Source: Streptomyces dangxiongensis
GTDB lineage: Bacteria > Actinomycetota > Actinomycetes > Streptomycetales > Streptomycetaceae
NCBI RefSeq assembly: GCF_003675325.1
Contig: NZ_CP033073.1
Coordinates: 1,488,001 to 1,552,000, forward strand
Length of the DNA stretch: 64,000 bases
Reading direction: 5' to 3'
The notes under the pieces are model-generated. The model was not told the DNA's origin. It searched no databases and saw only the letters and a list, made by a program, of their open reading frames with translations. Positions within the stretch are counted from its first letter, which is position 1. The number at the start of each line of letters is the position of its first letter. Of the stretch, positions 37,923 through 47,266 are shown in pieces. Both the position numbers and the translations under genes were made by a program.

Positions 37923-39263
37923 TCACCGGGGGCGGCCGAGCAGCGTGCCCTTCGGCTCGGTGAACGCGCCGTCGGCGACGATGCGCTCGCCGCGCAGCCA
38001 GGTGGACTTGACGACGCCGTACAGGGTCCTGCCGGCGTAGGCGGTGACCCGGTTGCGGTGCTGGAGGCCGGCCGGGTCGACGGTGAAGGTCTCGTCGGGG
38101 GCGAGGACGGCGAAGTCGGCGTCGCGGCCGGGCGCGATGGCGCCCTTGCGCGCGTCCAGGCCGGCCAGGGCGGCGGTCCGCGTGGACATCCAGCGGACGA
38201 CGTCCTCCAGGGTGTGGCCGCGCCTGCGGGCCTCCGTCCACACGGCGGAGAGGCTGAGCTGGAGGCCGGATATGCCGCCCCAGGCGGTGGCGAAGTCGGC
38301 GGTCTTCAGGTCGGCGGTGGACGGCGAGTGGTCGGTGACCACACAGTCGATGGTGCCGTCGGCGAGCGCCGCCCAGAGCAGGTCCTGGTTGGCGGCCTCA
38401 CGGATGGGCGGGCAGCACTTGAACTCGCTGGCGCCGTCGGGGACTTCCTCGGCGGTGAGGGTGAGGTAGTGCGGGCAGGTCTCCACGGTGACGCGGACGC
38501 CGTCGGCGCGGGCGGCGCGGATCAGCGGCAGCGCGTCGCTGGAGGACAGGTGCAGGATGTGCACGCGCGCGTCGAGCCGCCGGGCCTGGCCGATGAGGGC
38601 GGCGACGGCCGTGTCCTCGGCGTCGCGCGGGCGGGAGGCGAGGAAGTCGGCGTAGCGGGGGCCGCCGTGCTGGGGGGCGGCGGCCAGGTGGTGCGGGTCC
38701 TCGGCGTGCACGATCAGCAGCCCGTCGAAGCCGGCGATCTCCGCGAGGGACCGGGCGAGCTGGTCCTGGTCGAGATGCGGGAACTCGTCCACGCCGGACG
38801 GCGACAGAAACGCCTTGAAGCCGAAGACGCCGGCGTCGTGCAGCGGGCGCAGGTCCTTGACGTTGTCGGGCAGGGCGCCGCCCCAGAAGCCGACGTCGAT
38901 GTGGGCCTTGTCCCAAGCCACGGCCTGCTTGATGCGCAGGTGGTCGACGGTGGTGGTCGGGGGCAGCGAGTTGAGCGGCATGTCGATCAGGGTGGTGATG
39001 CCGCCGGCCGCCGCCGCGCGGGTGGCCGTCCAGAAGCCCTCCCACTCGGTGCGGCCCGGGTCGTTGACGTGCACGTGGGTGTCGACCAGTCCGGGCAGCA
39101 GGACGTGGTCGCCCAGGTCCGCCAGCCGGGCCGTGGCCGGGATCGCGGCGCCGTACGGCAGGACGGCCGTGATCGTGCCGGCGGACACGGTGACCGTGGC
39201 GGCCCGCGTCCCCTCCGGGGTGATGACGCGCGTCGAGCGCAGCACCAGTTCAGCGTCGGACAC
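37923..39263 (-). CDS. allB: Allantoinase
   Basis: A 446-residue amidohydrolase opening the allantoin ring. Metal ligands and motifs: [13 protein letters not shown] (HxH), [10 protein letters not shown] (carbamylated Lys), LIVHAEDP and HILHLSSSD (His ligands), VTDHSPS (Asp). Start GTG 39263. Divergent from the IclR regulator; together with allantoicase it yields ureidoglycolate and, by its breakdown, glyoxylate, used by the malate synthase at 41857. Confidence 0.95.
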   Translation of the reverse strand: MSDAELVLRSTRVITPEGTRAATVTVSAGTITAVLPYGAAIPATARLADLGDHVLLPGLVDTHVHVNDPGRTEWEGFWTATRAAAAGGITTLIDMPLNSLPPTTTVDHLRIKQAVAWDKAHIDVGFWGGALPDNVKDLRPLHDAGVFGFKAFLSPSGVDEFPHLDQDQLARSLAEIAGFDGLLIVHAEDPHHLAAAPQHGGPRYADFLASRPRDAEDTAVAALIGQARRLDARVHILHLSSSDALPLIRAARADGVRVTVETCPHYLTLTAEEVPDGASEFKCCPPIREAANQDLLWAALADGTIDCVVTDHSPSTADLKTADFATAWGGISGLQLSLSAVWTEARRRGHTLEDVVRWMSTRTAALAGLDARKGAIAPGRDADFAVLAPDETFTVDPAGLQHRNRVTAYAGRTLYGVVKSTWLRGERIVADGAFTEPKGTLLGRPR

Positions 39264-39327
39264 CCGAACCCCTCTCTGTACCGCCGTTTTACATCCGGGA
39301 AACAGGATGTACACCTACACAACGGAC

Positions 39328-39344
39328 TTCAACGTTCTGTTGAA
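39328..39344. promoter_or_regulatory. Inverted repeat TTCAAC-N5-GTTGAA upstream of allantoinase
   Basis: Perfect six-base arms (seven with one more pair), 65 bases upstream of the allantoinase start. It overlaps the expected promoter and is a candidate site for the IclR regulator or a nitrogen regulator. Confidence 0.45.
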
Positions 39345-39422
39345 GGAGTCTTCACTCCCACTTCTCCGCAGTCAAGGGGCACACTTCTGGACAGACGGGC
39401 CGTCGCCACCCGCTCTGGACGT

Positions 39423-39447
39423 TTCCACAAAGCGGAATTAGAATTCC
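39423..39447. promoter_or_regulatory. Overlapping palindromes TTCC-N7-GGAA and GGAATT-AG-AATTCC
   Basis: TTCCACAAAGCGGAA (39423-39437) shares its right arm with a perfect 14-bp palindrome (39434-39447). It lies about 90 bases upstream of the IclR gene. A similar TTCC-N7-GGAA is upstream of malate synthase, so it may be the IclR regulator's binding site. Confidence 0.5.
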
Positions 39448-39537
39448 AGCAAGCAGAACGTAGCTACGTACAAGCGGGCAGTCAACCGGCCGCCGGGTAG
39501 GCTTCTGCCCTCCCGCCAGTCCCGAAAGGAACGCGCC

Positions 39538-40332
39538 GTGCCGACGTCCAGCGCCAGCACCACCGACTCCGCCAAGCCCTCCGCCGCCGGCGGGGTGCAG
39601 TCCCTGGAGCGTGCCTTCGACCTGCTCGAGCGGATGGCGGACGCGGGCGGCGAGGTCGGCCTGAGCGAGCTGTCCGCGGCCAGCGGACTGCCGCTGCCGA
39701 CCATCCACCGCCTGATGCGCACACTGGTCGCGTGCGGCTACGTACGGCAGCAGGCCAACCGGCGTTACGCACTGGGCCCCCGGCTGATCCGGCTCGGCGA
39801 GTCCGCGTCCCGCCTGCTGGGCACCTGGGCCCGGCCGTACCTGGCCCGGCTGGTCGAGGAGACCGGCGAGACCGCGAACATGGCGCTGCTCGACGGCGAC
39901 GAGATCGTGTACGTCGCACAGGTGCCGTCCAAGCACTCGATGCGGATGTTCACGGAGGTGGGCCGGCGGGTGCTCCCCCACTCGACCGGGGTGGGCAAGG
40001 CCCTGCTGGCCGGGGTGCCGGACGACGAGGTGCGGGCACTGCTGGCCCGTACCGGCATGCCCGCGGCCACCGACAAGACCATCACCACGCCGGAGGGCTT
40101 CCTCGCGGCGCTGGAGGACGTACGGCGGGCGGGTTACGCCGTCGACGACAGCGAGCAGGAGATCGGGGTGCGGTGCCTGGCGGTGTCCGTGCCGGAGTCC
40201 CCGACGGCCGCGGCGATCTCGATCTCCGGGCCGGCGGGACGGGTCACCGAGGCGGCGACGGACAAGATCGTGCCGGTGCTCCAGCAGGTCGCCGTCGAAC
40301 TGTCCCAGGCGTTGGCGAGTTCGGGCGCCTGA
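39538..40332 (+). CDS. IclR-family regulator of allantoin catabolism
   Basis: A 264-residue regulator: N-terminal winged helix (VQSLERAFDLLERMADAGGE, LSELSAASGLPLPTIHRLMRTL) and C-terminal effector domain (MALLDGDEIVYVAQVPSKHSMRMFTEVGRR, PHSTGVGKALLAG). Start GTG 39538 with AAAGGA eight bases upstream. Divergent from allantoinase; related regulators (AllR) repress allantoin genes and respond to allantoate or glyoxylate. It probably also controls malate synthase nearby. Confidence 0.9.
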   Translation: MPTSSASTTDSAKPSAAGGVQSLERAFDLLERMADAGGEVGLSELSAASGLPLPTIHRLMRTLVACGYVRQQANRRYALGPRLIRLGESASRLLGTWARPYLARLVEETGETANMALLDGDEIVYVAQVPSKHSMRMFTEVGRRVLPHSTGVGKALLAGVPDDEVRALLARTGMPAATDKTITTPEGFLAALEDVRRAGYAVDDSEQEIGVRCLAVSVPESPTAAAISISGPAGRVTEAATDKIVPVLQQVAVELSQALASSGA

Positions 40333-40471
40333 GGGAAGGGCCGGCCGACGGGGGCGGGGCCGGGGCGGCGGCCCCGGGCGCCCGTCGCGTCACCGGCCGC
40401 CCGCGCCCACCGGCCGGTCCGGAATCCCGCGTTCCCACGTCCTCGACGCGGTCTCACGGCACGGCCCACGC

Positions 40472-40596
40472 CCTCACTCCCGGAGTGCGGCCCCACGCCT
40501 CGGCTCGCCCTCACCCTCAGAGTGCAGCCCCACGCCTCGGCTCGCTCCCACCCTCAGGGTGCTGCCCCACGTCCTCGGTGCGCTGTCACGTCCCCG
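40472..40596. repeat. Three degenerate 37-bp tandem repeats
   Basis: Units such as GTGCGGCCCCACGCCTCGG at 40485, 40522 and 40559 repeat with period 37, the third more diverged. They fill the gap between the convergent IclR and DUF5955 genes; no coding role is seen. Confidence 0.65.
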
Positions 40597-40604
40597 ACGC
40601 ATCC

Positions 40605-40892
40605 TCACGCCCTCGGTGGTCCGCCGAACAGGTCCACCGCGTCCCGGACCTCGCCCAGCCCCCGGGCCAGGGCGCTGACCGAGCCGATCGCCGCGGCGAC
40701 CAGTAACAGGGAGCTGCGCAGGCGCGGGATCTCGGGCGAGCCGCCGCAGGCCATCGCCCCCAGCGCCGCGAGTTCGTCCTCGGCTATCGCCCGGTCGGGG
40801 AACTCCGCCGGATGCGCGGCGAGTTCGCGGCGCAGCCGGGACACCGCGGTCCGCAGTCCCACCACCCTGGGATCCTCGTCGCTGCCGGTCAC
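40605..40892 (-). CDS. DUF5955-type small conserved protein
   Basis: A 95-residue protein (VTGSDEDPRVVGLRTAVSRL, FPDRAIAEDELAALGAMACG, LLLVAAAIGSVSALARGL) of a family seen in Streptomyces without known function. GTG 40892 gives the usual family start; GTG 40919 is also open. Confidence 0.7.
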   Translation of the reverse strand: MTGSDEDPRVVGLRTAVSRLRRELAAHPAEFPDRAIAEDELAALGAMACGGSPEIPRLRSSLLLVAAAIGSVSALARGLGEVRDAVDLFGGPPRA

Positions 40893-41063
40893 CGGCCTCT
40901 GCCCCAAGCTCCGCAACACAGCCCTCCCCCTGCCACGCCGTCGTGCGCGGGTCAGTAAACGCCACCCCGTACGGGAGCGCCACCACGCGGACCGAAATTC
41001 AGCCCTACGGAATGTGCGCCGCAAAAACCGGCCGGTTCCGTCGCCGTCGGGTATGCAGGACCC

Positions 41064-41672
41064 ATGACGGACAACCACGATCCGCGCACGGACGTCGCGG
41101 GGCTGCTGCTCGCCGCCGGCGGGGGCAGACGGCTCGGCGGACGGCCCAAGGCACTGCTGACGCACCGGGGGCGGCCCCTGGTCGAGTACGCGGCCGGGGT
41201 GCTGCGTGCGGCGGGATGCGGGCGGATCCATGTCGTGCTCGGTGCCCGCGCCGACGAGGTGAGACGGTGCGCCGGGCTGGACGGCTGCGTGCTCGTGGAC
41301 AACCCGGACTGGGCCGAGGGCATGGGGTCGTCGCTGCGCGCGGGCCTGGCCTCGCTCGCCGGTACGGGGGTGCGCGCGGCGCTGGTGAGCCTGGTGGACC
41401 AGCCCGGCATCGGGTCCGCCGCGGTGGCCCGGGTGCTCGGTGCCTACGAGGACGGGACCTCGCTGGCCGCGGCCTCCTACGAGGGGGTGCGCGGGCATCC
41501 CGTGCTGTTCGGCGCGGCCCACTGGGCGGGCATCGCGCGGACGGCCACCGGCGACCGTGGCGCGCGGGCCTATCTGACGGCGCACGAGGACCGGATACGG
41601 CTCGTGGAGTGCGCGGACGTGGCAGAGCCGTACGACATCGACACCGAGGCCGACCTGAGCCACCTGGAGTGA
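41064..41672 (+). CDS. MobA/MocA-like nucleotidyltransferase
   Basis: A 202-residue NTP transferase with the signature LLLAAGGGRRLGGRPKALL at its N-terminus, then DNPDWAEGMGSSLRAGL and SLVDQPGIGSAAVARVL. Such enzymes transfer CMP or GMP to molybdopterin; MocA-type makes the cytosine dinucleotide used by xanthine-dehydrogenase-like enzymes, which fits a purine-degradation neighbourhood. Start ATG 41064. Confidence 0.85.
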   Translation: MTDNHDPRTDVAGLLLAAGGGRRLGGRPKALLTHRGRPLVEYAAGVLRAAGCGRIHVVLGARADEVRRCAGLDGCVLVDNPDWAEGMGSSLRAGLASLAGTGVRAALVSLVDQPGIGSAAVARVLGAYEDGTSLAAASYEGVRGHPVLFGAAHWAGIARTATGDRGARAYLTAHEDRIRLVECADVAEPYDIDTEADLSHLE

Positions 41673-41738
41673 ACGGGGTGGCACCGAGCGCCACCTTGCC
41701 TCGACCCGGAGAATCTCGACATCAACAAACCATTGAAG

Positions 41739-41753
41739 TTCCACGATGAGGAA
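41739..41753. promoter_or_regulatory. TTCC-N7-GGAA site upstream of malate synthase
   Basis: TTCCACGATGAGGAA has the same spacing and similar core as the site at 39423. It lies about 105 bases upstream of the malate synthase ATG, in a locally AT-richer stretch expected to hold the promoter. Confidence 0.5.
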
Positions 41754-41856
41754 ACTAGTATCCACTGACCAGAAGCGTCCGACCGCACAGTGGGCGCTCA
41801 CTGTCCTGTTCGTGCCCCTTGGCACGAGGTGCCACCGCTGAAGGAAGTGACAGCTC

Positions 41857-43479
41857 ATGTCCGCACCAGCGCCGTCCCCGCTGGCCATCGTCGACGCCGA
41901 GCCCCTGCCCCGGCAGGAAGAGATCCTCACGGACGCCGCGCTCGCCTTCGTGGCGGAGCTGCACCGGCGGTTCACCCCGCGCCGTGACGAACTCCTGGCC
42001 CGCCGGGCCGAGCGCCGCGCCGAGATCGCCCGCACCTGCACGCTCGACTTCCTGCCCGAGACGGCCGCGATCCGCGCGGACGACTCCTGGAAGGTCGCCC
42101 CGGCCCCGGCCGCGCTGAACGACCGGCGCGTCGAGATCACCGGGCCCACCGACCGCAAGATGACCGTCAACGCGCTCAACTCGGGCGCGAAGGTCTGGCT
42201 CGCCGACTTCGAGGACGCCTCCGCGCCGACCTGGGAGAACGTGGTCCTCGGCCAGCTCAACCTGAGCGACGCCTACACCCGGAACATCGACTTCACCGAC
42301 GAGCGCACCGGCAAGTCCTACGCCCTGCGCCCGGCCGGAGAACTGGCGACCGTCGTGATGCGCCCGCGTGGCTGGCACCTCGACGAACGGCACCTCGTCG
42401 ACGCCGACGGCCGCCAGGTGCCGGGCGCCCTCGTCGACTTCGGGCTGTACTTCTTCCACAACGCGCAGCGCCTGCTCGACCTCGGCAAGGGCCCGTACTT
42501 CTACCTGCCGAAGACGGAGTCGCACCTGGAGGCCCGCCTCTGGAACGACGTGTTCGTCTTCGCGCAGGACCATGTCGGCATCCCGCAGGGCACCGTCCGC
42601 GCCACCGTGCTGATCGAGACGATCACGGCCGCGTACGAGATGGAGGAGATCCTCTACGAACTGCGCGACCACGCCTCGGGGCTGAACGCCGGCCGCTGGG
42701 ACTACCTGTTCTCCATCGTGAAGAACTTCCGTGACGGCGGATCGAGGTTCGTCCTCCCGGACCGCAACGCGGTCACGATGACCGCCCCGTTCATGCGGGC
42801 CTACACCGAACTCCTGGTCCGCACCTGCCACAAGCGCGGCGCGCACGCCATCGGCGGCATGGCGGCCTTCATCCCGTCCCGCAGGGACGCCGAGGTCAAC
42901 AGGGTCGCCTTCGAGAAGGTCCGCGCCGACAAGGACCGTGAGGCGAACGACGGTTTCGACGGTTCCTGGGTCGCCCACCCCGACCTGGTGCCGATCGCCA
43001 TGGAGTCCTTCGACAAGGTCCTCGGCGACAGGCCGAACCAGAAGGACCGGCTGCGCGAGGACGTGCGCGTCGAGGCCGCCGACCTCATCGCCGTCGACTC
43101 GCTCGACGCCAGGCCGACGTACGCGGGCCTGGTCAACGCCGTCCAGGTCGGCATCCGGTACATCGAGGCCTGGCTGCGCGGTCTCGGCGCGGTCGCCATC
43201 TTCAACCTCATGGAGGACGCGGCCACCGCCGAGATCTCCCGCTCCCAGATCTGGCAGTGGATCAACGCGGGCGTCGAGTTCGAGAACGGCGAGAAGGCCA
43301 CGCCCGAGCTGGCCCGCAAGGTGGCCGCCGAGGAACTCGACGCGATCCGCGAGGAGTCGGGTGCGGAGGCGTTCGCGGCCGGGCACTGGCAGGAGGCGCA
43401 CGACCTGCTGCTCCAGGTGGCTCTGGACGAGGACTACGCCGATTTCCTCACCCTGCCGGCGTACGAGCGGCTGCGGTAG
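41857..43479 (+). CDS. aceB: Malate synthase A
   Basis: A 540-residue enzyme condensing glyoxylate with acetyl-CoA. Clear family sequence: TGPTDRKMTVNALNSGAKVWLADFEDASAPTW, the catalytic region VLIETITAAYEMEEILYELRDH, the signature GLNAGRWDYLFSIVK, and GGMAAFIPSRRDAEVN. ATG 41857 with AGGAAG upstream. With allantoin degradation nearby it probably disposes of purine-derived glyoxylate as well as serving the glyoxylate shunt. Confidence 0.96.
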   Translation: MSAPAPSPLAIVDAEPLPRQEEILTDAALAFVAELHRRFTPRRDELLARRAERRAEIARTCTLDFLPETAAIRADDSWKVAPAPAALNDRRVEITGPTDRKMTVNALNSGAKVWLADFEDASAPTWENVVLGQLNLSDAYTRNIDFTDERTGKSYALRPAGELATVVMRPRGWHLDERHLVDADGRQVPGALVDFGLYFFHNAQRLLDLGKGPYFYLPKTESHLEARLWNDVFVFAQDHVGIPQGTVRATVLIETITAAYEMEEILYELRDHASGLNAGRWDYLFSIVKNFRDGGSRFVLPDRNAVTMTAPFMRAYTELLVRTCHKRGAHAIGGMAAFIPSRRDAEVNRVAFEKVRADKDREANDGFDGSWVAHPDLVPIAMESFDKVLGDRPNQKDRLREDVRVEAADLIAVDSLDARPTYAGLVNAVQVGIRYIEAWLRGLGAVAIFNLMEDAATAEISRSQIWQWINAGVEFENGEKATPELARKVAAEELDAIREESGAEAFAAGHWQEAHDLLLQVALDEDYADFLTLPAYERLR

Positions 43480-43497
43480 CCGACCCCGGCCTCCGGC

Positions 43498-44427
43498 TCA
43501 CCGGGGGCGCACCGCCCCGTCCTCCTCCGTCCCCGGCCCGCCGTGCAGGTCGGGGACCCACTTCAGCCAGTCCGGACGGCCCGCCTGCGTCCTCGCGGCG
43601 CGGGCGGCCTGTTCGGCGGCGAGTTCCTCGCGGGTCGGGAAGTCGGTGGGCAGCCACTCGGCGGAGAGCCGGACGCGGGCCAGGAGATAAGCGACGTACG
43701 CGTCGCGGACGTCGTCGGGGGTGGCGAACCCGGCGTCCTCGGCCAGCCACGCGTCCGGCACCTCGGCGACGATCCCGCGCAGCAGCTCCTCGGTGACGCG
43801 GGGCGCCAGTTCCGCGTCGGCGGCGCGCACGTCGGGGCCGTACTGGCCGAGGGCGTGGTGCCGGAAGTCGTACGCCCGGCCCGGGGCCGTGGTGTCCCAG
43901 CGGTGGTGGAAGACGAGGGCGGCGCCGTGGTCGATGAGCCACAGCCGCGGTGGCGCGGTGCCGAACGTCGGCCAGACCATCAGGTTGGAGCTGTGCACCG
44001 TACGGTCGACATTGACGGTCAGCGCGTCCAGCCACACGATCCGGCCGGCCTCCAGCGGATCCACGGGGAAGACCCGCGCGATCTCCGGCGTGAGGTCCCG
44101 GGCGCCCGGCAGGTAGTCCATGCCGAGGTTGACGCCCGCACTGGCACTGTGCAGCTCGCGCACCTCCTGGTGCGGCTCGGCGGCGGCGATGGCGGGGTCG
44201 AAGCGGACGAGGACCAGCTCAGGGAAGCGCAGGCCGAGCGCGCGGGCGAGTTCCCCGACGATGACCTCGGCGACGAGCGCCTTGTGCCCCTGCGCCGCGC
44301 CGGTGAACTTCACGACGTACGTGCCGAGATCGTCGGCCTCGACGACTCCGGGGACGGAGCCGCCGCTGCGCAGGGGCTGGACATAGCGGTTGGCGGTGAC
44401 CTCTCTCAGCATCTTCCGAGGCCCCAT
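43498..44427 (-). CDS. HipA-like kinase-fold protein
   Basis: A 309-residue protein similar to the HipA-like family found singly in actinobacteria: VTANRYVQPLRSGGSVPGVV, LGTYVVKFTGAAQGHKALVAE (Lys of a kinase-like fold), VWLDALTVNVDRTVHSSNLM (DR-x-x-N type catalytic loop) and LIDHGAALVFHH (metal-binding Asp). No HipB-like partner is present, so a classical toxin-antitoxin function is not supported. ATG 44427, or the internal ATG at 44412. Confidence 0.8.
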   Translation of the reverse strand: MGPRKMLREVTANRYVQPLRSGGSVPGVVEADDLGTYVVKFTGAAQGHKALVAEVIVGELARALGLRFPELVLVRFDPAIAAAEPHQEVRELHSASAGVNLGMDYLPGARDLTPEIARVFPVDPLEAGRIVWLDALTVNVDRTVHSSNLMVWPTFGTAPPRLWLIDHGAALVFHHRWDTTAPGRAYDFRHHALGQYGPDVRAADAELAPRVTEELLRGIVAEVPDAWLAEDAGFATPDDVRDAYVAYLLARVRLSAEWLPTDFPTREELAAEQAARAARTQAGRPDWLKWVPDLHGGPGTEEDGAVRPR

Positions 44428-44710
44428 TGCTCAATTGCCTTATGTTCCACGGCCAGCTCCCACACGACGCGGCCACTGCTTTCCGCCTCCGGCATGAAGT
44501 GAGCATAGTAACCAAGCGTGAAAGCCGGAGAGGAAGACCCGAGCCGTCGCGCCGGCGCCCCCCACGGACTCCCCCACCTCCGGCATGATCGAGGCGCGGA
44601 CGTGCTCCGGATCATGGTCGCCGTCGACGTGGTGCGCGTCGCGGTGACCGAACCACGCGTGAGTCACCAAAACAGGAGCGGCCCTCAGGCCTGTTTGACA
44701 GACTGCGACG

Positions 44711-45475
44711 ATGAGCAGAGGCCTGCTGGCGAACAAGGTGATCCTCGTTACCGGTGCGAGCAGCGGCATCGGCGCCGCGGCAGCGAAGGTGTTCAGCCGG
44801 GAGGGTGCGGTGGTGGTGCTCACTGCTCGCCGGGAGGACCGGCTGGTCGCGCTCGGCGACGAACTGCGTGACGCGGGGGCCGAGGCGTCCTGTGTGGTGG
44901 GCGACATGTCGGTCGCTGCCGACGCGGGCCGCGCGGTGGACCTCGCCGTCGCCGAGTACGGTCGCCTGGACGGGGCGTTCAACAACGCCGGGATCGGCGG
45001 GGACCGCACTCCGCTGCATCTGATGGCGGACGACGTGTACGACACGATCATGGACGTCAACGTGCGGGGCATATGGAACTGCCTGCGCCATGAGATCGCC
45101 GCGATGCTGCCACGCGGGGGCGGCGCGATCGTCAACAACAGCAGCGTGGCCGGCCTGGTGGCCATCCCCGCCGCGGCACCGTACGTCGCCTCCAAGCACG
45201 CCGTCATCGGGCTGACCAGGGCGGCTGCGGACGAGTACGCGAAGCAGGGCATCAGGGTGAACGCGGTCGCCCCGGGCACCACGCGCAGTGAGATCACGGT
45301 CGACTGGTTCGCGCGCAACCCCGGCATGGAGCAGCTCACCAACTCCCTGACCCCGCAGGGGCGTGCCGCGGAACCGCAGGAGATCGCGGAGGCCGCGGCC
45401 TGGCTGCTCAGCGACCGTTGCCCGTTCCTGACCGGCACGGTGCTGCCGGTGGACGGCGGGTTCGTCAATCACTGA
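44711..45475 (+). CDS. Short-chain dehydrogenase/reductase
   Basis: A 254-residue classical SDR: cofactor site VTGASSGIGAAAAKVF, NNAGIGGD, catalytic Ser in NNSSVAG and YVASKHA (Tyr-x3-Lys), C-terminal end LTGTVLPVDGGFV. It is convergent with the AfsA-like gene. In several butyrolactone systems an SDR (for example BarS1) reduces the 6-keto group of the signal, which would suit this position; a general role is equally possible. Confidence 0.88.
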   Translation: MSRGLLANKVILVTGASSGIGAAAAKVFSREGAVVVLTARREDRLVALGDELRDAGAEASCVVGDMSVAADAGRAVDLAVAEYGRLDGAFNNAGIGGDRTPLHLMADDVYDTIMDVNVRGIWNCLRHEIAAMLPRGGGAIVNNSSVAGLVAIPAAAPYVASKHAVIGLTRAAADEYAKQGIRVNAVAPGTTRSEITVDWFARNPGMEQLTNSLTPQGRAAEPQEIAEAAAWLLSDRCPFLTGTVLPVDGGFVNH

Positions 45476-45520
45476 CGGCAGTCACCGAGGACGGTCACTG
45501 ACGGCAGTCACCGAGGGCGG
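45469..45520. repeat. 26-bp tandem duplication over the SDR stop codon
   Basis: TCACTGACGGCAGTCACCGAGG plus four bases is present twice in tandem with one change. The first copy contains the SDR stop codon. Confidence 0.75.
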
Positions 45521-45560
45521 CCGCAGGAGGCGGAGTCGGCCGCCTGCGGCGCGCCATGAC

Positions 45561-46463
45561 TCATGCCGGCGTCCGCAGGCCCCTCAGCCGCGCCTGGAAG
45601 GCGACCTCTCCGCCCTGGCGTCCGGTGACGGCGACGGCGAACCGGTTGGGCACCAGGGGCGGAAGCTGCCGGGCGTCGATCCAGCAGGGCTCGTCGAACT
45701 CCACGTACCGCTCGTAGCCGATGGCGATGTCGGTGAGTTCGAGGGGCGTCGGGCCCGCGGCGGCGCGGGCGGCCTGGTGCGCGGCTTCCAGGAGGACGAG
45801 ACCGGGGACGTGGTCGACGGGGTGGTCGAAGAGCAGGGTGTTGGAGACGTCGTTGCGCAGCCGCCACTGATGGTCGGCTGATCCGGCCGCCAGGAGAACG
45901 TCGTTGTCGTCGGCCCTGCCGGCCAGGTGGCGGCCGATGGGCTCCGGCAGGGGCCACTCGCCCCAGTCGACGGTGAGGTGCCGGCCGCGCATCCGGCGAT
46001 AGGCCGCGGGGGACACCCAGCCGAACTCGGTGTCCGCCAGGCACACGGTGGCGCGGTCCCGCCGGATGCGGAACTCCATGCCCAGGCTCGCGGAACGCCT
46101 GGCGGACCGGGTGACCGTGATGTCGACCTCGAACTCCGAGGCGTCGAAGGCCTGGAAGTCGGGTTCGGTCGTGATGTTGAGGTTGCTCAACAGCGTCTGA
46201 TGCCCGGTCGGCACACCGTACGCGGCGTGCGCGACGAGGAGTCCGCTCTGCCGGACGGTCTGCGCCAGGAGCCGGGGATCGTACCGGCCGGGGCCGCTGT
46301 GCCCGGGCCAGCGGGCGATCACCGTGAAGGCGTCCGGTCTCTCCTGACGCCAGCCTCTGACGAGGATCGCCGATCTGTGTCTGAGATGCGTGTATTCCCC
46401 CACTTTTGCTGTGGGTTCGGTGTCATGGAACGCGGGCTGCGTGGATGTGACGACGCTGAACAC
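45561..46463 (-). CDS. AfsA/ScbA-type gamma-butyrolactone synthase
   Basis: A 300-residue member of the A-factor synthase family, with two AfsA (hot-dog) repeats: HLRHRSAILVRGWRQERPDAF, VRQSGLLVAHAAYGVPTGHQTLL, then after residue 180 NTLLFDHPVDHVPGLVLLEAAHQAARA. Such enzymes join a beta-ketoacyl chain to dihydroxyacetone phosphate, starting butyrolactone (or related) signal synthesis. Start GTG 46463. Divergent from the ArpA-like receptor, the classic scbA-scbR layout. Confidence 0.93.
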   Translation of the reverse strand: MFSVVTSTQPAFHDTEPTAKVGEYTHLRHRSAILVRGWRQERPDAFTVIARWPGHSGPGRYDPRLLAQTVRQSGLLVAHAAYGVPTGHQTLLSNLNITTEPDFQAFDASEFEVDITVTRSARRSASLGMEFRIRRDRATVCLADTEFGWVSPAAYRRMRGRHLTVDWGEWPLPEPIGRHLAGRADDNDVLLAAGSADHQWRLRNDVSNTLLFDHPVDHVPGLVLLEAAHQAARAAAGPTPLELTDIAIGYERYVEFDEPCWIDARQLPPLVPNRFAVAVTGRQGGEVAFQARLRGLRTPA

Positions 46464-46528
46464 GGATTCCCCCCACGTTGCGACGCCTCCTCGGATGCGG
46501 AGTCTGTTCGAGGGCGCCGCGCTGATAA

Positions 46529-46549
46529 AGTAACGGCTAGTCGGTTACT
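46529..46549. promoter_or_regulatory. Autoregulatory-element-like operator between AfsA and receptor genes
   Basis: AGTAAC and GTTACT arms frame a nine-base centre (inner bases GG and CG partly continue the symmetry). Length and composition fit the 20-26 bp palindromes bound by butyrolactone receptors. Placed 66 bases from the AfsA start and 64 from the receptor start. Confidence 0.7.
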
Positions 46550-46612
46550 CATAGGTGGTCATTTAGTGAGCGCTGAGGACCAGACCCAGGGACTACTGGA
46601 AGGTGCAGGTTG

Positions 46613-47266
46613 GTGAGGCAAGACAGGGCGATTCGCACTCGCAAGCTCATCCTGGAAAACATGGCGATCTTGTTCAACGAGGTTGGGTACGACGCCGCGA
46701 CGATCGCCGCACTGGTCGAACGGACAGGACTGACCCGGGGAGCCCTGTATTTCCACTTCGCCTCCAAGGAGGACATGGCGCGTGCCGTGCTGGACGAGGC
46801 GGTGACCCGCGAGGGGCTCAGCCCACAGGCGTTCAAGCTGCAGGAGTGGGTGGACCTGGGATTGCTGCTGGCCCACCGGCTGCCCAGGGAGCCGATACTG
46901 CGCGCCGCCGTCCGGCTGGCCGTCGACCCCAAGGCGCGCAGGCTGTTCGGCACGCGGTGGCCGGACTGGGTCGCGGTCGGGGACGAATTGCTCAGCGAGG
47001 CCAAGGTGAACGGCGAACTGCTCGCGCACGCCGACCCCGCCGCCGTCTCGCGAGCGGTCGTCGGCGCGTGGACCGGGGTCCAGCTGGTGACGGAGGTCCT
47101 GGAGGAGAAGCTGGACCTGTCCCAGGAGATCGCGGGCCTGTATCAGCTACTGCTCCCCAGCATCGTCACCCCGGTGGTGCTGGCGAAGCTCGACCTGTCG
47201 CCCTACCGGGCGGAGCGACTCCTGCTGCGGGAGAACGGCGGAGAGCAGGCTCCCGACCACGAGTGA
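46613..47266 (+). CDS. Gamma-butyrolactone receptor, ArpA/ScbR type (TetR family)
   Basis: A 217-residue repressor. N-terminal TetR helix-turn-helix: FNEVGYDAATIAALVERTGLTRGALYFHFASKEDMARAVLD; the larger C-terminal domain includes the region typical of ArpA-like receptors (LRAAVRLAVDPKARRLFG, with the conserved Trp around GAWTGVQLVTEV). GTG 46613 with GGAAGG upstream is preferred over the TTG one codon earlier. It probably represses its own promoter and region B until a signal binds. Confidence 0.92.
   Translation: MRQDRAIRTRKLILENMAILFNEVGYDAATIAALVERTGLTRGALYFHFASKEDMARAVLDEAVTREGLSPQAFKLQEWVDLGLLLAHRLPREPILRAAVRLAVDPKARRLFGTRWPDWVAVGDELLSEAKVNGELLAHADPAAVSRAVVGAWTGVQLVTEVLEEKLDLSQEIAGLYQLLLPSIVTPVVLAKLDLSPYRAERLLLRENGGEQAPDHE

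Noticed and set aside
43498..44427. HipBA toxin-antitoxin system
   Set aside because: Only a HipA-like protein is present; no HipB-type DNA-binding gene is adjacent.
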